The notes: generated by a model from the sequence alone, not told the origin. Positions 45,870 to 58,885 are shown, counted from the stretch's first letter. The stretch is DNA of 64,000 nucleotides from Agaricus subrufescens (GCA_029945375.1 CM057065.1:1302001-1366000), one strand, 5' to 3'. Program-made: numbers and translations.

Positions 45870-47856
45870 ATGTTTGGTCCCTCCAAAGGCGTAGACCTGC
45901 CTTCATTGTCCACCGCGAGGAAAATTGTTCTACTCTTGACATTTCTCTCCGCTCTATTCGTCGATGTATTCTGTTTCTCCTCCCTTTTCTCCGCTATCCC
46001 GCAGATTTCCAACAAACTCGGAATTTCAAACACCAACTCCGTCTGGCTTGTGAGTGCATATCAGCTTACCTTCTCATCTCTTCTCCTCGCGGTGAGTGTT
46101 TTTGACCTCGTTCTAGTTTATGAAGCTGAACAGCTACAGAGTGGAAGGCTGAGTGATTTATACAACCCCAGTGAGCAGCATCGCCTCCATGGTCTTATCA
46201 ACGAGTCTTGATGTCGAGTGTCATGCCAGAATATGTCTTCCTAGTGGGAAACCTATTAATCACTGCATTTGCCTTGGGTTGCGGCTTCGTGCGAGAACAA
46301 GTTCCTTTGTTCATCCTACGAGCTTTCACTGGTGTTGGTGCGTTCGCTCTAAAAACAATTAAATATCTGTCACTGAAGGCCTGATAGGGGCCTCATTAAC
46401 CATACCCTCCGCTTTACACCTCACCACCCATATGTATCCAGAACCAGGTCCACAAGCCAAAGCACTTGCTGCTTTCGGTGCTGCCGGTGCGGTTGGCAAT
46501 GGTACGCCCGCTCAACGAAATGAGTCATCAAAATACTTACCATATTCATCCTGGCTTGCAGTTGTCGGGCTCATAATCGCTGCCGTGATAGTCGACTTTG
46601 GAACATGGCCATGGGTTTTCTATACTTTTTCGATCATGGCGGCAGCTCTATTCTTCATCGTGTTGATTTTATGCCCCTCCCCTCGTCGTGAAAAAGCTGC
46701 CGCTATGAGCCACTTACAACACATCAAACGCCTTGACCCTGTTGGAGTTTTGTTTGTGACAGGTCGGATTTTTTCTGTGGTTTCTGCCCGTGGCTTATTT
46801 AACTGACTATATTCCCATTTTACAGCCGGTCTTACCCTTTTTATTTTCGGGGTGACGACTGGTTCGTCGATTGGCTGGGGCACTGCACGATGCTTGGCTC
46901 CGTTCATTATTTCATTCTTCCTGATTGCCGCTTTCTTCTTTTGGGAAACACGACTTCCTCGAGACATGGCCGCGATGTGCGTCTTTTGTGCCGAATATAT
47001 TCATGATGCTAAACAATCCATAGTCCCCCCGATCTCTGGCGGGTCAAAAATTTTGCAGTCCTCATGGGAGCTGCTACTATGCCTTACATGTGGTGGGCTG
47101 TCGTCCAGCTTTTGTTGTCGTGGGTCTATCAAAATGTTTATGGATGGTCACCCGTAAAGACTGCCGTTCATTTGTGAGCCCTTTCTTCTATGTAAACGTT
47201 CTTTTGTTTGAATTTTTGTATTTCCAGCCTTCCCCTTGGATTGTTCGCCTTTCCAGCTACTGTTATAGCTAATGTCCTTCAGCAGAACCTTCCGAACAAA
47301 TGGGTTCTCCTCATTGGTAAATTCGTTGCCCTAGCGGGAACGGTCCTCCTGCCTTTCGCTGACTCGGCTCAACATTATTGGCGTTTCGCATTCCCTGCAT
47401 TCGCTCTGGGAACTTCTGGTATCATGATCGCTTTTACCACCATCAAGTACGACTCTTCGTGTTGGATTTTCGATATATCACTAATTTTCCTTTAGCATTG
47501 CCATCTTTGCTTCTACACCACCTGAAATGGCGGGAGTCGTCGGGTCCATCTTCAATTGTTTCCAACAATTTGGGTGTGCGGTTGGAAGTGCCATTGCCAC
47601 TTCTATCCAGACGAGCATCGATGACAAAAATGGCGGGCCTACCTCATGGGTTGGGCGAAAAGATGCCTTTTGGTTCCTCTTTGCCTTGCTTGCCTTCCAA
47701 ACCCTATGCATCATAGTTTTCATGCACGCGCCGACGAGGGATGAGAGAAAAGACAAAGGAATTGATACGCCAGAGGACTCTGCCTCTATCAAAGAGGGCA
47801 CTAACGATTCTTCGGAGAAGGACATTTATGTACCTAAACCTTCAGTAACGCCTTGA
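45870..47856 (+). CDS. Major facilitator superfamily transporter (drug:H+ antiporter-like)
   Basis: Multi-span plasma-membrane transporter. ATG 45870 (MFGPSKGVDLPSLSTARKIV), first helix ALFVDVFCFSSLFSAIP, then SNTNSVWLVSAYQLTFSSLL, intron, SGRLSDLY (the motif A part GRLSDL), YVFLVGNLLITAFALGCGFV, LFILRAFTGVG, SALHLTTHMYPEPGPQAKAL (conserved in DHA2-type fungal proteins), LAAFGAAGAVGN, WPWVFYTFSIMAAALFF, later FIFGVTTGSSIGWGT, VVQLLLSWVYQNVYGWSPVK, PLGLFAFPATVIANVLQQNL, IASTPPEMAGVVGSIFNCF and a hydrophilic acidic C terminus with stop at 47854-47856. About eight short introns. Likely 12-14 helices. Substrate unknown; its place 6.7 kb beyond the PKS allows, but does not show, a role in product export. 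Confidence 0.85.
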
Positions 47857-48226
47857 AAAGGGTGGTCAGTGATATAGAAGAGGGTGGCGAGTAATACAGC
47901 TGGCGTGTCACCTCATCTTTACTAAGGCCACTAGACGGTTAGGTACAAGGCCCTAGAACTTTTCTTAATCTGTATTCCTTATATCTCGTAATCCCATGTA
48001 ACGATTAGACCGAATGGTTCATCATATATATTAAAAATTTAGACATTATTTATTAGTACAAGCTTGAAAAACTGCGACTGAGACTTATCGGAGTGCGCAT
48101 CGGCCGCTTCTCATCATATATAACCACAAAAGGTATTAGAAGATTCTATTATTGCTAGGCTATTAAAATCGAACATCGATAAAGATAAGTTATCACGTAA
48201 AAGAGCGTAAGTGTCAAATCATGACA
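47857..48226. other. Convergent intergenic region, no gene seen
   Basis: About 0.37 kb, AT-rich, between the 3' ends of the transporter (+) and the 7-TM gene (-). No gene seen. Confidence 0.4.
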
Positions 48227-49313
48227 TCAAATCACGTTGGGGTCTTTTTCATGATCCACATTTGCACCTGGTCTGCCTCCAATTGCTTGACCAAGCGATA
48301 CTTGATAAATCACTAGCACAGACGCGAAAGACTACAACACATTCAATATTATTAAAAATGTTTGGGAAAAGGAGAGAGATGACTTGCCTGCCCGGGAGTA
48401 ACCACTGACATCATAAAATCTCCATAATTCTTCCATGTAGCTATCCCCACTAATGCAATGACCGTAATTGGTATATTGATTGCAGCGGATTCCAATAACA
48501 TCCCAACAACCCGGGTGTGTTGGCGATGTTCATGTCGTCGGACTCCGATAGTCCTTTTGACCAGCCGCTGGTATAAAACCAGACGAACGATGATGAATAG
48601 AGTCGTGAAGCTATTGAGGGTAATGTTCGCAACGAGTCCGGCTGTTAAACAAGCTACAGAGATATCCGCTAATCTGCCTGGTGCTGATATTTGGTATGTG
48701 AGGATGCCGCCTATTATTCCGAGACCTAGCAAGGCTCAAAGTCAGTCGTAATGGCTGTGGTGGTATGTGTAATTCTTACACATCATGGCTATCCAGAGGC
48801 TTGCGGGGAATACCCAGCAAAGGGTTCGAACGAGGCGAGAGCAAGGAAACATGAGGACTTGTTGTACCATATAACATCGCCACACCTTGTCGCCATAGTC
48901 AGAAGAAACTCAGCGATAAAGGAAATGAAAATACTCACAAGAAGTCCATCCGTCAAAATTCCAACCGACACAATTGTAAGTGTACAAACCAACTGCATAA
49001 TAGCAAAAGTATGCTCTAGCTGAGGACCATTTCCTATTTGGTTCCCGAATATACTAAAGTAATTGGACCATAAAAAATTCTCGACCCCAAAAATGACGTT
49101 AATTATTACTAAAACAATAACATATACTCGTAGAAGTCGAAGTTGTAGTGAAGGTTGACCGCTCCGCGGTGATAATAAGTGAAGGCAGCTCATACCAAGA
49201 GTTAATAAGGCGCCAAGTATAACAGAGCCAACGACAAGGCCAACGGTCCATGGAAGTTGGAATGTGGGAAAATGACACCCTTCATTGACTTGACAGAGCG
49301 TCCAAGGCAACAT
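48227..49313 (-). CDS. Predicted seven-helix membrane protein (WRCY family)
   Basis: Second intact-looking member of the family at 25.1 kb. I chose ATG 49313 (MLPWTLCQVNEGCHFPTFQL), which leaves a short outside part before helix one (TVGLVVGSVILGALLTLGMS). Next are LRVYVIVLVIINVIFGVENF, HTFAIMQLVCTLTIVSVGIL, DGLL joined across an intron to VWRCYMVQQVLMFPCSRLVR, a helix in GLGIIGGILTYQIS, LVANITLNSFTTLFIIVRLV, a basic loop RLVKRTIGVRRHEHRQHTRV, GMLLESAAINIPITVIALVG, and after a last intron SFASVLVIYQVSLGQAIGG and stop at 48227-48229. About 310 residues. It reads through without a break, unlike the related copies at the right end. Function unknown. Confidence 0.72.
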
Positions 49314-50140
49314 GGTTAGTGTATAAAGGGTGGAGGAGGTGGTAATTAACGTAGATGAGGTAGAATTCGTTATAAAAAGAGTGGATAAAGGTATAGCCAC
49401 TCGCAGAGTGGAACCAAAGTGGGGATGGTAGAATGGTGCTTGGAGGCTGGGCTGAATTTAAAGGAACATACTGTTGCGACCGCATATCGGTATATCATTT
49501 GATGATGGTGTTGAGAGTGAATGATGACAGGTTCGGATTGATAGTGATTTACGTCATGAGCCAATCGTCTGGAGTAGGGATCATCGCCCCCTCGTAGTAC
49601 TCTCTTATTCGTGTCCGCTTGCATAGGGACTCAAGTGTGTCACACCGGAATGTGGAGCAATAAGGGAAAGAGCCCCATTCACAGAAGGGCTGCATGGCAT
49701 CGGCCAATATATCAAGGGAAGAAGCTCTTATTAATGTTTCACTGATACATCAATCGGCTGACGCATCAGAAATACGGAGTTGAGAGTGTCAGCCAAAAAG
49801 TCGAGGGGTCAATCTCAAAGCGCTATGATCGATACCCCCAGTATATGGCGCTTCTATGGAGCCTGCCAAATACCTGATAAACAACACTTCAAAGTGAGTT
49901 TATGACTAACTTGTAATACCGCCCGTGATCGTTTTTCTCAGGCTTGAAGCTTGAAGCTTGAAGTTAGAGCTGCCGAACGTGAATAGCGAAAAGGGGCTAA
50001 CGGATTCACAGGGTTTACCGGCAAAGATTTGGCTCTTGAGATGATCGACAGTCATAGTTAAGGTCGGCATCAGCAAATAAATTAGAAGATTGCAGTCCCA
50101 AATCAGAATTCGAACAGTTAACTTATAATTATGGGGGCTA
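49314..50140. other. Intergenic with a short tandem repeat
   Basis: About 0.83 kb between a 5' end (7-TM gene) and a 3' end (PIG-S), both on the minus strand. At about 49942-49963 the 7-mer GCTTGAA is repeated three times. Nothing else seen. Confidence 0.4.
49942..49963. repeat. (GCTTGAA)3 microsatellite
   Basis: Three head-to-tail copies of the seven-base unit GCTTGAA, starting in GGCTTGAAGCTTGAAGCTTG. Short; no function implied. Confidence 0.7.
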
Positions 50141-51930
50141 CTAGTGAGCAGTGCCTGTCGCATCGCTACTATCTTTAACAGCACTCGCACGCCTCTCCTT
50201 TTTCCACGCTGCAATCTCTTTGAATGCCGCGATTATTAATGGAATGACGGCGCTCGCGAATAATGGTGTGTAAACGGCGTATTTATGTTCTGCAGGGAAA
50301 TAGAGTAAGGCAAGCATGCCGGGATTGAAGAATGCTTGAGAGGAAAGAGTTGTGGCTTGAGCAGAGTATTTGAAAGCCTCCTGAAGAGATTTCGCGGAGA
50401 AGGACTAGATGATATTTATTGCATTAGCAAATCAGATTAACTTGATTGTTGAGATCCTACCTGTTCTAATGCTTCCAGCGCTCCCTGGACGTCGTCCCTC
50501 ACATCTTCTTTGACAGGCATATTATTTATCTGGTTGACTAACTTAGTTATACTGGTGAGAGTTTCTTTTGTATTTTTGACGTTTTCTGCGGTACGACGTC
50601 GCTTGAGGGCATCGACTTGCCAGTCTGAAAGATTGGCCGACTCAGATGGGTGTAGTCTAACACCATTCGGTAACGTGGGAACACCGAAGAGATTCAGAAG
50701 TTCTTTGGAGAATTCTTTGAAAATCTGGTCATTTGTTTCGGATGGTAGGTTTATATCTTTGCCCGTATCACCGACGGGTGGGTTATAGATGATTATGCCG
50801 CCCCATTGGGGGAGGAGAAAAGACCTTGAGCGTGAAACTTGACCTGTACTGGTGTAAGACACTAAAATGTCTCACTTTTGGAAACTCACCATCTGGGGTC
50901 AAGATATGTAATGGTCGACGCTGAGCCGAAGGAATGAAGAGAACAAAATGGAGAACCGGATCATTTGATACACTTGATGCTAACAAACAATCAGTAGCCT
51001 GAGCGAACGGAAAGTTAATAAGCGGCATACAAAGGGACCATTCGGCGGAATTGATGAAGACAGTCAAGTCTTCGGGAGTTACGCCATATGACCCATCATT
51101 ATTTGCTCGAGGTTGGAAAGCCAGCCGTCCATGATATTGAACTTGACTTTCGATTGTGAAGTTGTGCAGCGGCTCCAGCTTACTCAAAATGGGTTGTATT
51201 CTGGCTACACCTGTATGAATTCGGACTGCGCTACTCTCAGAATAATTTACTCACAAGCTATACCTGCCCGAATATCCCAATTTGAAACCGAGCTTCCAGC
51301 GGATGCATCTTCGTTCAAGAGAGTGAACGCGAGACGATACTGCGGAGAGTATTGAACAACGCGGTTGTTGTGATTCGTTTTCAGAGGAGGATTTATGAGG
51401 TTGGCGAGGGTATCGAATGCATCGGGAAAATCTGCGGTGGTGCGGGGTTCGAAGTCAGGAGCTATCAACGAGAGAGTGGTGGCTCACTTTGAAGCGGCAA
51501 GTAGACTTCATTTCGCCTGACAAAGGTCTTCTGGCTGTTTCTCACGTGGTAAGAGGTGGGAGCTGGACATCGTCAGCCTCCAGGTCATGCTCCGCGATCG
51601 TAAGGACTAACGACAATCTTTCTTGCTGTAAACGCGAGGCTGCACGCCCCACCAGTGTCCAGTGTTGTCCCTGGCTTTTCCGTCGAGAAAGGTTTGTAGG
51701 CTGGATCCAATCTGGGCATCCCCGACACACAAGTTGACAGGAAGTTCGAGGTGCTTCTGTGCGTTCGAGCTGATGCGGGGTTCTGGGAGGGCGAGGCGCT
51801 GGATGCTGGTTGTGCGCCACCAGAGGGGGACGGCGAGGAGGATGAGGGCCCAGTAGGCGAGGATGACGGCGCGCTTGACGGCCTTAGACTGGTGGAATAG
51901 GGCCGCCGGATCCTTGAGGGAGGAGGACAT
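50141..51930 (-). CDS. GPI17: GPI transamidase subunit PIG-S (Gpi17)
   Basis: ER membrane subunit of the complex that transfers GPI anchors to proteins. ATG 51930 gives MSSSLKDPAALFHQSKAVKR, then the N-terminal helix AVILAYWALILLAVPLWWRT and the family signature TTSIQRLALPEPRI. The luminal part follows: LTIAEHDLEADDV, DFPDAFDTLANLINPPL, VVQYSPQYRLAFTLLNEDAS, WDIRAGIA, LEPLHNFTIESQVQYHGRLA, EDLTVFINSAEWSL, LHFVLFIPSAQRRPLHILTP, LLPQWGGIIIYNPPVG, PNGVRLHPSESANLSDWQVD and a helical KNTKETLTSITKLVNQINNM. A second hydrophobic helix (YTPLFASAVIPLIIAAFKEI) precedes a basic tail KKERRASAVKDSSDATGTAH and stop at 50141-50143. Two-helix layout and length of about 520 residues fit PIG-S. Confidence 0.9.
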
Positions 51931-52199
51931 GTGCTTACGTCAGCGATCTGGGTGATTGACGTGGATCGGGGCAACAAGTGCAAACACCGTCTGTTTGGCT
52001 GGCGGCCGTTGGCTTCATTTCTACAAGTCCCCCATCCAACTCACATCTCCTTTTCTTGTCCCTTCCATGCCCTCTTTGTCCCCGCAACTCTGATATATAC
52101 AAGGCACTTTCGTAGCTCGCTCTCTTCTAAGTTCTGCCCTCTACTTCTTTTATTGGCCTCTCTTCGGATTACTATCTCTGCGTAGTTAGACTCATTGAT
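51931..52199. promoter_or_regulatory. Divergent promoter of PIG-S and the SANT gene
   Basis: 269 bases between two divergent starts (51930 minus, 52200 plus). C/T-rich runs at about 52000-52160 resemble fungal transcription-start regions for the plus-strand gene. Confidence 0.4.
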
Positions 52200-55100
52200 A
52201 TGTCTGCCGGTGGTTTCGATGCAAGTCATGCTATGCCTGCCTATCAAAGGTATACACCAAGGAAGCCTTCGGGCCCTTTTACTACTCCCAATTTCAATGT
52301 TGGTGTTTATCGCTACTTGTTTCTCTCTACCGCTCATTTTTTATCTTTGTACATAGAGGCCTTTCAATCATCCCCCTCGACGTCGAACGCCCTCCCCTCC
52401 TCCTCATTGGCGTCCCTCCTACGATAGCTACACTCCAGAAAGAGTAGTACCACCTTTTCGGGATGAGCACCTCAATGTCTACAGGCCAAATGTTTATAGA
52501 CCCGACTACCCAGGAGCAGAACCATGGGCTAATCCATCCAGTCCTGACCCGTATTTGTACTCTCCCCGATCCCAAGATGTAGATATGCGCGAGCCCATTA
52601 ATTCTTGGCATCCCCCCCCGGCGAAGAACCAGTCGAATTGGCAAGATCGCAAACCTATATCTTCGTCTCCCATTCGAGACAGACCCCGGAGAGATGATGT
52701 TATGGCCACTCGAATTTTTGAACCCTCAGATGCTTGGAAGCGTGATCATTTCGACAGACCAGCACGTTTCGATGGGTATGTTAACATCTATTTTTTCACG
52801 CAGTATTTATCTTATACCTTTATCGTAGACCCCCTCACCCCAATCGATATTGGGACAATCGCCGGGATAGCACCGGTGGTACTCAAGAGAGGTCTCAGAG
52901 GGCTAACCGGAATTTTACATCTCCTTTAATTGGCGGTGACCGCTATCGCCCAGCTCAGGATAACTTACATACACACCAAGCGCCTCGCTCGGAATATGAT
53001 TCCTATCGACCGCCGTATGAGGACTCTTGGACTTCTCCTATACGAGAATCAATATCCGCTCCAATACATCGTAGAGGTCCTTCTTACTCCCATCAGAGGG
53101 GTAGCCAGGCCGACTCCCGGGCTGGTGGTCCGCATATGCCTTCAAAATCGTTTCATCGATTTCCAATGCGACGCCATCATGGATCGGCTTTTTCTCAAAA
53201 TCATGACCGTCATTTCCAATCCGTTGATCAGCAAAACTATGGAAGTGACTCTTTTCATGAAGAGTACACGGATCATTATGATGATGACTATCGGAGCTCT
53301 AATTCTGCCTCGCCACATGGTTCGATTGCTTCTACTGCTCCCTCCGAGAGGCATGATGACACTCCGGACACAATCATTGCCGAAAGTTCGTCCTCGGTCC
53401 AAAAGACGACGGAAATCACTGAAGGGTATAAGGAGCCTGCAAGGTCACCTGCACGTTCTGCTTCTCAATCCCCTTGTCCTCCTGGACTCCCTTCTCTCAG
53501 TAATAAATCAACAAAACATGTGGAGAACCCAGCATCCCTTTCGAAAGTTGCGGAAAAGGGTGATACTACCGGCGGAGATGAGGTTAATAAAATTCTCTCT
53601 CAAAGTAAGTATGATTATTACAAGTTTATTTCATTGCGTAATGGATTGCAACAGATCAGATCAAAATTGATTTTAAACCGAATGATCCAAGTCACATGGA
53701 AGGCGGTAAACTAAACGGTAATAACATCTATAACGGTTTCGATTATGCCCTCTCTCATGACTTATCCCAAGATCCTGCCCCATGCGCATCTAATGGCTAC
53801 AGTCCACCTCCCTCGCCGAGGAACCAAAACTCGGAAGGCGAAGGTCGCTCAAACAGTGTAGTTGACAAACCTCATGATACCGAAATGGTAGTTGCTACTC
53901 CCCCGCCGGTTCGTCCGGATCTTCCACCACTCGCAGACTCCTTGCCTACTCCACTGTCTGATGTGGAATCTCAGAATGCCAACGAAATCATGTTTGAAAG
54001 TGATGTCCATCCCGAGACCATCTCCGAGGCTCGAACGTCCTCAGTAGGACGCCCCCAACACCCTACAACGGTCCCGCCAGCTGAGCAAATTACGAGTACG
54101 CCGACGTCACCTCAAAATATTTCGAGGACTGCAAGCAAAAATACAACCCAGACATCCCCAAACGAGCTTCCTACTTCTTTACATGTCACAGAAAACGTCA
54201 TAGACGGCGACCTACTGATAAAGGAAGGCCTCCGGGTAGTCGTCAAAGCTCGATTGCTATACCATCATGAAGCGCGCGAGGAATTAATCAATAGTGTTTT
54301 ACTCGAGAATACTCGGGCCGACGACGGCGAGGTTGAGGAGCCCAACGCAGAGGGTCTAATACGCGAAGTACTATCAGGGCCGCAGCTCGAGGACCGGGCT
54401 GAAAGTTTCAATCGACTCCGACCCTCTCTTGTGGAATTTCTCGCTCAACGACAAGCGCTCATTCACGACAAATTCAACAAGCTACGTCAAGAATATGCCC
54501 TTTTACAAGAACAGTGGAATACCCACTGCCATATACTAAACGAGCAATCGAAACCGAGCATACTTGAGGGCGAAACTATGCCTATTGGTCGTACCACGCG
54601 CCGGTCGGCTAATCTCGGTGATGTTGTTCGTTCGGATTTGGAGATGGATCAAATTCTTGCGAGTTTGGAGAATAATGACGCGACGGACCCTAATCATCTT
54701 TCACAACGAAATCTCGCTACAATCCCTGATATGATCAGCGTTACGAATGGTCGAGTTGATTACGTATTTGACGACACAAGTCATCGTGTCGAGAATCCTG
54801 CTGAATACTATGGGCCTGTCACCGGAATTGATGATTGGACGGCGGAAGAGAAGCAAATTTTCCTTGATAAATATGCTGCTTACCCGAAACAATTTGGTAT
54901 CATCGCGGAATCTCTTCCGAACAAGACGTCTTCGCAATGTGTTGATTATTATTATCTTCACAAGAAAGGCTTGATTGATTTCCGGAAGGTGGTTTCGAAG
55001 TTTGGTCCAAAGCGTAGGAGACGAGGTGGTGGTAAACGCAAAGGGAACGCGTTGCTTACCGATATTCAGAAGCATGATGAGGAAGTACATCGAGGCTCAG

Positions 55101-55775
55101 GGTCGTCTGCTATTGCACAGCCTCGCGCAGGGGGCCGACGAAAAAATAAGGAAAAAGAGAAGGAAAAAGAGGCGGAGAAAGATGTGGAGATGGAGACGGA
55201 GGGTGATGGGGATGGGGAGAAGGAGAAGGAGAAAGAAAAGACCAAAGACAAAGAGAAGGATAAGGGAAAGGATAAGGAGGGCTCGGAACCTAAAGTTGAA
55301 CGTGAGAGAAGAAGACCCGGGCGACCACCGAATAAGCGGACTGCGATACAAATGCAAAGTACGCCTACAGATACGCCGACTCCAGAGCCAGAAACCAAGA
55401 GTCGACGTAAGCGTGGTGCGAATGGGACGGCTCCAGGATCTTCCAGCGCGACTCCGATCCGGTTGTTGCCACCGAGTTGGGATAAAAGCCCAGAAGCGAC
55501 ACCAGTGAGCATCATACTTAATTTGCCTGATAACCATTATTGACGACACTCTGCTAAAGGAATCGGATCATCGGCCCGCAAAACGTACCAAACGTGCACG
55601 CAAAGTCAAATCTGCCGCAATCGTTGAGGATGAACCTTCAACTCCTGAAACTGACTCTAAAACCCTTCCTGATGTTTCGATCTCAGCCTTGTCACTAGCG
55701 GAGAGGCTCACTGCGAAGGCCATCGGTCATGAGAAAAACCGATGGTCGTCACAGTCAATCACTACCCCGTCGTGA
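52200..55775 (+). CDS. SANT-domain corepressor (Snt1/NCoR-like)
   Basis: Likely chromatin regulator related to yeast Snt1 (Set3 complex) and animal NCoR/SMRT. ATG 52200 (MSAGGFDASHAMPAYQRYTP), then a long disordered half rich in Arg, Pro, Ser, Tyr, with several introns. Conserved core from about 54220: DLLIKEGLRVVVKARLLYHH, FLAQRQALIHDKFNKLRQEY, PIGRTTRRSANLGDVVRSDL. The SANT domain at about 54830-55010 reads DWTAEEKQIFLDKYAAYPKQ, FGIIAESLPNKTSSQCVDYY, YLHKKGLIDFRKVV and a basic stretch KFGPKRRRRGGGKRKG. A Lys/Glu/Asp repeat tract (55140-55290), an AT-hook-like RRRPGRPPNKR and a final exon with KRTKRARK follow; stop at 55773-55775. Roughly 1,050 residues. Complex membership is inferred from the SANT type. 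Confidence 0.82.
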
Positions 55776-56564
55776 TGGTCATCTCTATTCCATTGCTCAG
55801 CCTCATATTCCGTTTTATCATGCTGTTCCTCTTCCTAGGTGATAATCCTTCTGAACATGGACATCATACCAGGAAGCCCGCCTAACCAGCATCGAATGCT
55901 TCACATCAAATGAGGCTTCCAGGAGAATTTTCTTTTACTGCCTGGTAATGTTTGATTCTATCTTGATACTCAAATGCCTTGAACTTTTCTTGTGCAGTCA
56001 CCCATCGATTGCAGCTTTTTCTTAGACAGTACCGTTCATGCCCATATCATTGTATGGAGACCCCTCCCTTCTCCTTCATCCCCTCCCAGTATCGACTGAT
56101 TGTTGCTGGTGTCCCCCCTCGGCAGTCTATATTCTCAGGCTCTTTACGTTCTGACTATCCGAGAACGTGAACGCCGCCGCTCCAATCCCGCACTGCGTCA
56201 CCTCCGTTGTTGCGTTTCCAAAGCACTATCATTGTCTTTTTATTATGCTTTGGTGACTCCGTTCATCGGCTGCTCGTCCTAGGTTCGCTCCGTTGGAACT
56301 ATTTATCTTGTCTGGCTGCTATTCAATGCAAATGCATGTCACGACCATCGTATGCTTTACGTCCTCGTGACACCTAAATTTTTTTCTCTCGCTCTGGCAT
56401 AATCAATTAGCAATTTCGTATTTATGTATATCATATTCGCGTCGTCATGCATTCGTATCAAAAGTACGAGGACTAATGAAATAGCACATTGTGTTGTTGT
56501 TACAATTTAGAGAAACCAGTGGGAAGGGGATAGACAATATACATTAGTTATTATGAAGGATTGA
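55776..56564. other. Convergent intergenic region, no gene seen
   Basis: About 0.8 kb between 3' ends of the SANT gene (+) and the parvulin (-). C/T-rich in part. No gene recognised. Confidence 0.4.
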
Positions 56565-57178
56565 CTATCGGCGACCTTCGACCATGATGATGTGATATCC
56601 AAAGTTGGTTTTGACGAGACCTGATGTGATAGGTTTATCGACGGTGGATGGTGTCAGTTGGAATGCGGCATCTTGGAAAGGTCCAACCATACTTCCACGA
56701 CTCATCCATCCGAGACTTCCTCCAGCTGCACGAGGCGAGTAGTACTACTGATGAGTTTAATTTGAAAGAAACATGGGCTTAGAACGCACCTTTGGCTTTG
56801 TCCTCTGAATATTCTTGTGCCACTTTATTGAACGATTGACCTTCCTGTAGGTAGCAGACTGATTAGATATGGAACGAAGAGAGAAAATGGGAAACGTACT
56901 TGAATCTTCTGTAACGCCTCACTCGCCTTTGAATGTTTCTCGCATAGGATATGACGAACGTTTACAGCTGTGGCAGGTTTAAGACCACCTTTGCTCTGTG
57001 ATAATAGACCATAGATTGATCAGTTTTCTATGACAAAAGTGGAAAGGGTCGTTCGGTGGGACCTTGGATTTCGAATCGTTGTTATCATTTGAGCTGGAGC
57101 TGGATTTGTTTTTGTTGCCTAGTATTTTGTGATTAACTAAGAGAATACACATGGAGATGGAGAGATTTTCTGACCCAT
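56565..57178 (-). CDS. PIN4: Parvulin-type prolyl isomerase (Par14/Pin4)
   Basis: Small peptidyl-prolyl cis-trans isomerase of the Par14 class, linked to ribosome biogenesis. ATG 57178 codes only MG before the first intron, then [18 protein letters not shown] (low-complexity, basic), intron, [20 protein letters not shown] (parvulin His/Cys strand), [12 protein letters not shown], intron, [18 protein letters not shown], intron, [30 protein letters not shown] and [15 protein letters not shown], with stop at 56565-56567. Four introns. About 135 residues, typical of PIN4, with its basic N-terminal extension and no WW domain. Confidence 0.92.
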
Positions 57179-57622
57179 GGCTCGAAGATAATAGGACTAT
57201 TGCGGACTGAGCACTATGTGCTTGTCGGTAAGCGATGTGAAGCGGGGTGTTGGTGAGGCCATTCCTGTGTGACGCGGTGTGCGTCACGACTCACACCAAT
57301 TCAGCCTCTGCCAGTAAGGGTCGCTGCTGAGTACGAAGTGATGGTCTGACAACCATTATCGTATACTACTATACTAAACATCCTGATACAGAATTATAGT
57401 AGCTTTATGGCCCACAATTTTTGAGCACGATCCGTGTAAAAAAAAGTAGGGCGGCACGCTATAGCAGTAAATTGATGCGAGCTAGTAGAGCCTCTATTGG
57501 CAATACAAGCCCCAAATGAATGATCCTGAGAAAAAATCCTACCATGCACTCATAAATTGCCGCTCTGAGAAATGTCATGCCTAAAGTATCTCGTTTTCGA
57601 ATGGTATCAGTTCGATTCCAAG
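57179..57622. other. Intergenic, no gene seen
   Basis: About 0.44 kb between the parvulin start and the 3' end of the first copy of the membrane-gene array. No gene seen. Confidence 0.4.
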
Positions 57623-58680
57623 TTATTCAAGAGTGGCTCTTTCCACATTGATTTCCAAGTGTTGTTCATCCCGCTGCCTAAACGCTCGGTCCATCGCAAC
57701 CTGGTAAACAATTAATATAGATATGAATGCCTAAGTAGTAACATGAATGCTCATGCTCCATAACTTATACATGGAACATACTTGGCAAGCCACGATGAAG
57801 ATGAAAAAATTTGTTTTGAGTACGTGTACGCAGAGATGGACCACCGTAAGGATCGCAACAGGAGCGTTAATTGCAGACGATTCTAATAGAATACTGGTTA
57901 TGCAAGTGTGGTGAAACGCTGAGAAATTTGGTCCATGTGAAGGTGGATCAATTTTTGCCTGTGGATGAGCAGGAGGGTGACGATATAACCTGTTCCAAAC
58001 AGGTTTAATATCGCGTTGCTAACAACTGTAAGCGATTTGGTGATTACGATCGAGTTCTTGCACAGGACCCAAGGGCCTCACAGCCCTGCCATACAGTGTA
58101 TAACGCTACCACAGCGGAACCTGCCCCTTCAATTTGACACTTTAGTCAAAGTAGATTATTAGTCAGAGCGGCGTACCTATAGTAATGCCCCAAAGACCCA
58201 TAGGGATAATGTAGAATAGCATCTGCAGCTTATGATTATTGGGTCCCAGAGCTCTTCGGACCACGAAACATCTCCAGACCTCGAGAGGTAGAACGTCAGA
58301 AAAGATAGGAGTCTAAATAAGTATCTCACCAGTAAACCGTTATAATTAGTAAGTGCTATGATCACCAAAGGGAACAAGGTGTCCAAAACAGCGAACAAAT
58401 ACATCATATAAGTTTTTGATTCATGAAAGGACTGGAATGCTTCTGCGTTCGATCGAATTAATGTTTCTACTAGATATCCAGGCGTGATTATGACAACCAG
58501 CATCACATATACTTGTGCGATGTGCTTTTGTCTCGTACTTCCTTGACCCTTGGAGGCCAGAAGAATCATGCACATGATCCCCAAGGTGATAAGTCCACCC
58601 GAGAAGAGCGTTCCGAGGAAGGGTCCAATAGAGTTTACTAAATGCTGGTGGTACAAAAGACGAACTTGATCCACAGTCAT
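57623..58680 (-). pseudogene. Seven-helix membrane gene, copy 1, with a frameshift
   Basis: Copy 1 of the right-end array. ATG 58680 (MTVDQVRLLYHQHLVNSIGP), helices FLGTLFSGGLITLGIMCMIL, VYVMLVVIITPGYLVETLIR, YMMYLFAVLDTLFPLVIIAL, then across an intron VWRCFVVRRALGPNNHKLQM, FYIIPMGLWGITI. After further exons: NAILNLFGTGYIVTLLLIHR, QKLIHLHMDQ. At about 57935 the frame breaks: compared with copy 2 there are two extra bases in CACATGGAC, and the homologous FHHTCITSILLESSAINAPV continues in another frame. The C terminus is VYQVAMDRAFRQRDEQH and stop at 57623-57625. Everything else is preserved, so the break is recent, or a sequencing or exon-border error hides a working gene. Confidence 0.65.
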
Positions 58681-58885
58681 AGTGTGCTCTATGGGGGCGA
58701 GCAATCTGAATGGCGCACGGAATGTCAAGACTGAGTAAGAAAAGGGCGAGGCGACATTTCATGTGAGGGCTTGAGTCGTTTAATAGCACTGGGCATTGCT
58801 AAGGTAGAGTAACTACGTTGTGGTAGACATCACATGACTAAAACGTGACAAAAGCGTTACAAAAATGCCTGTAAAATAGTTATAT

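Noticed and set aside
55066..55549. Minus-strand frames of about 150 codons opposite the SANT gene tail
   Set aside because: They mirror the Lys/Glu repeat and the AT-hook region, whose biased codons leave other frames open.
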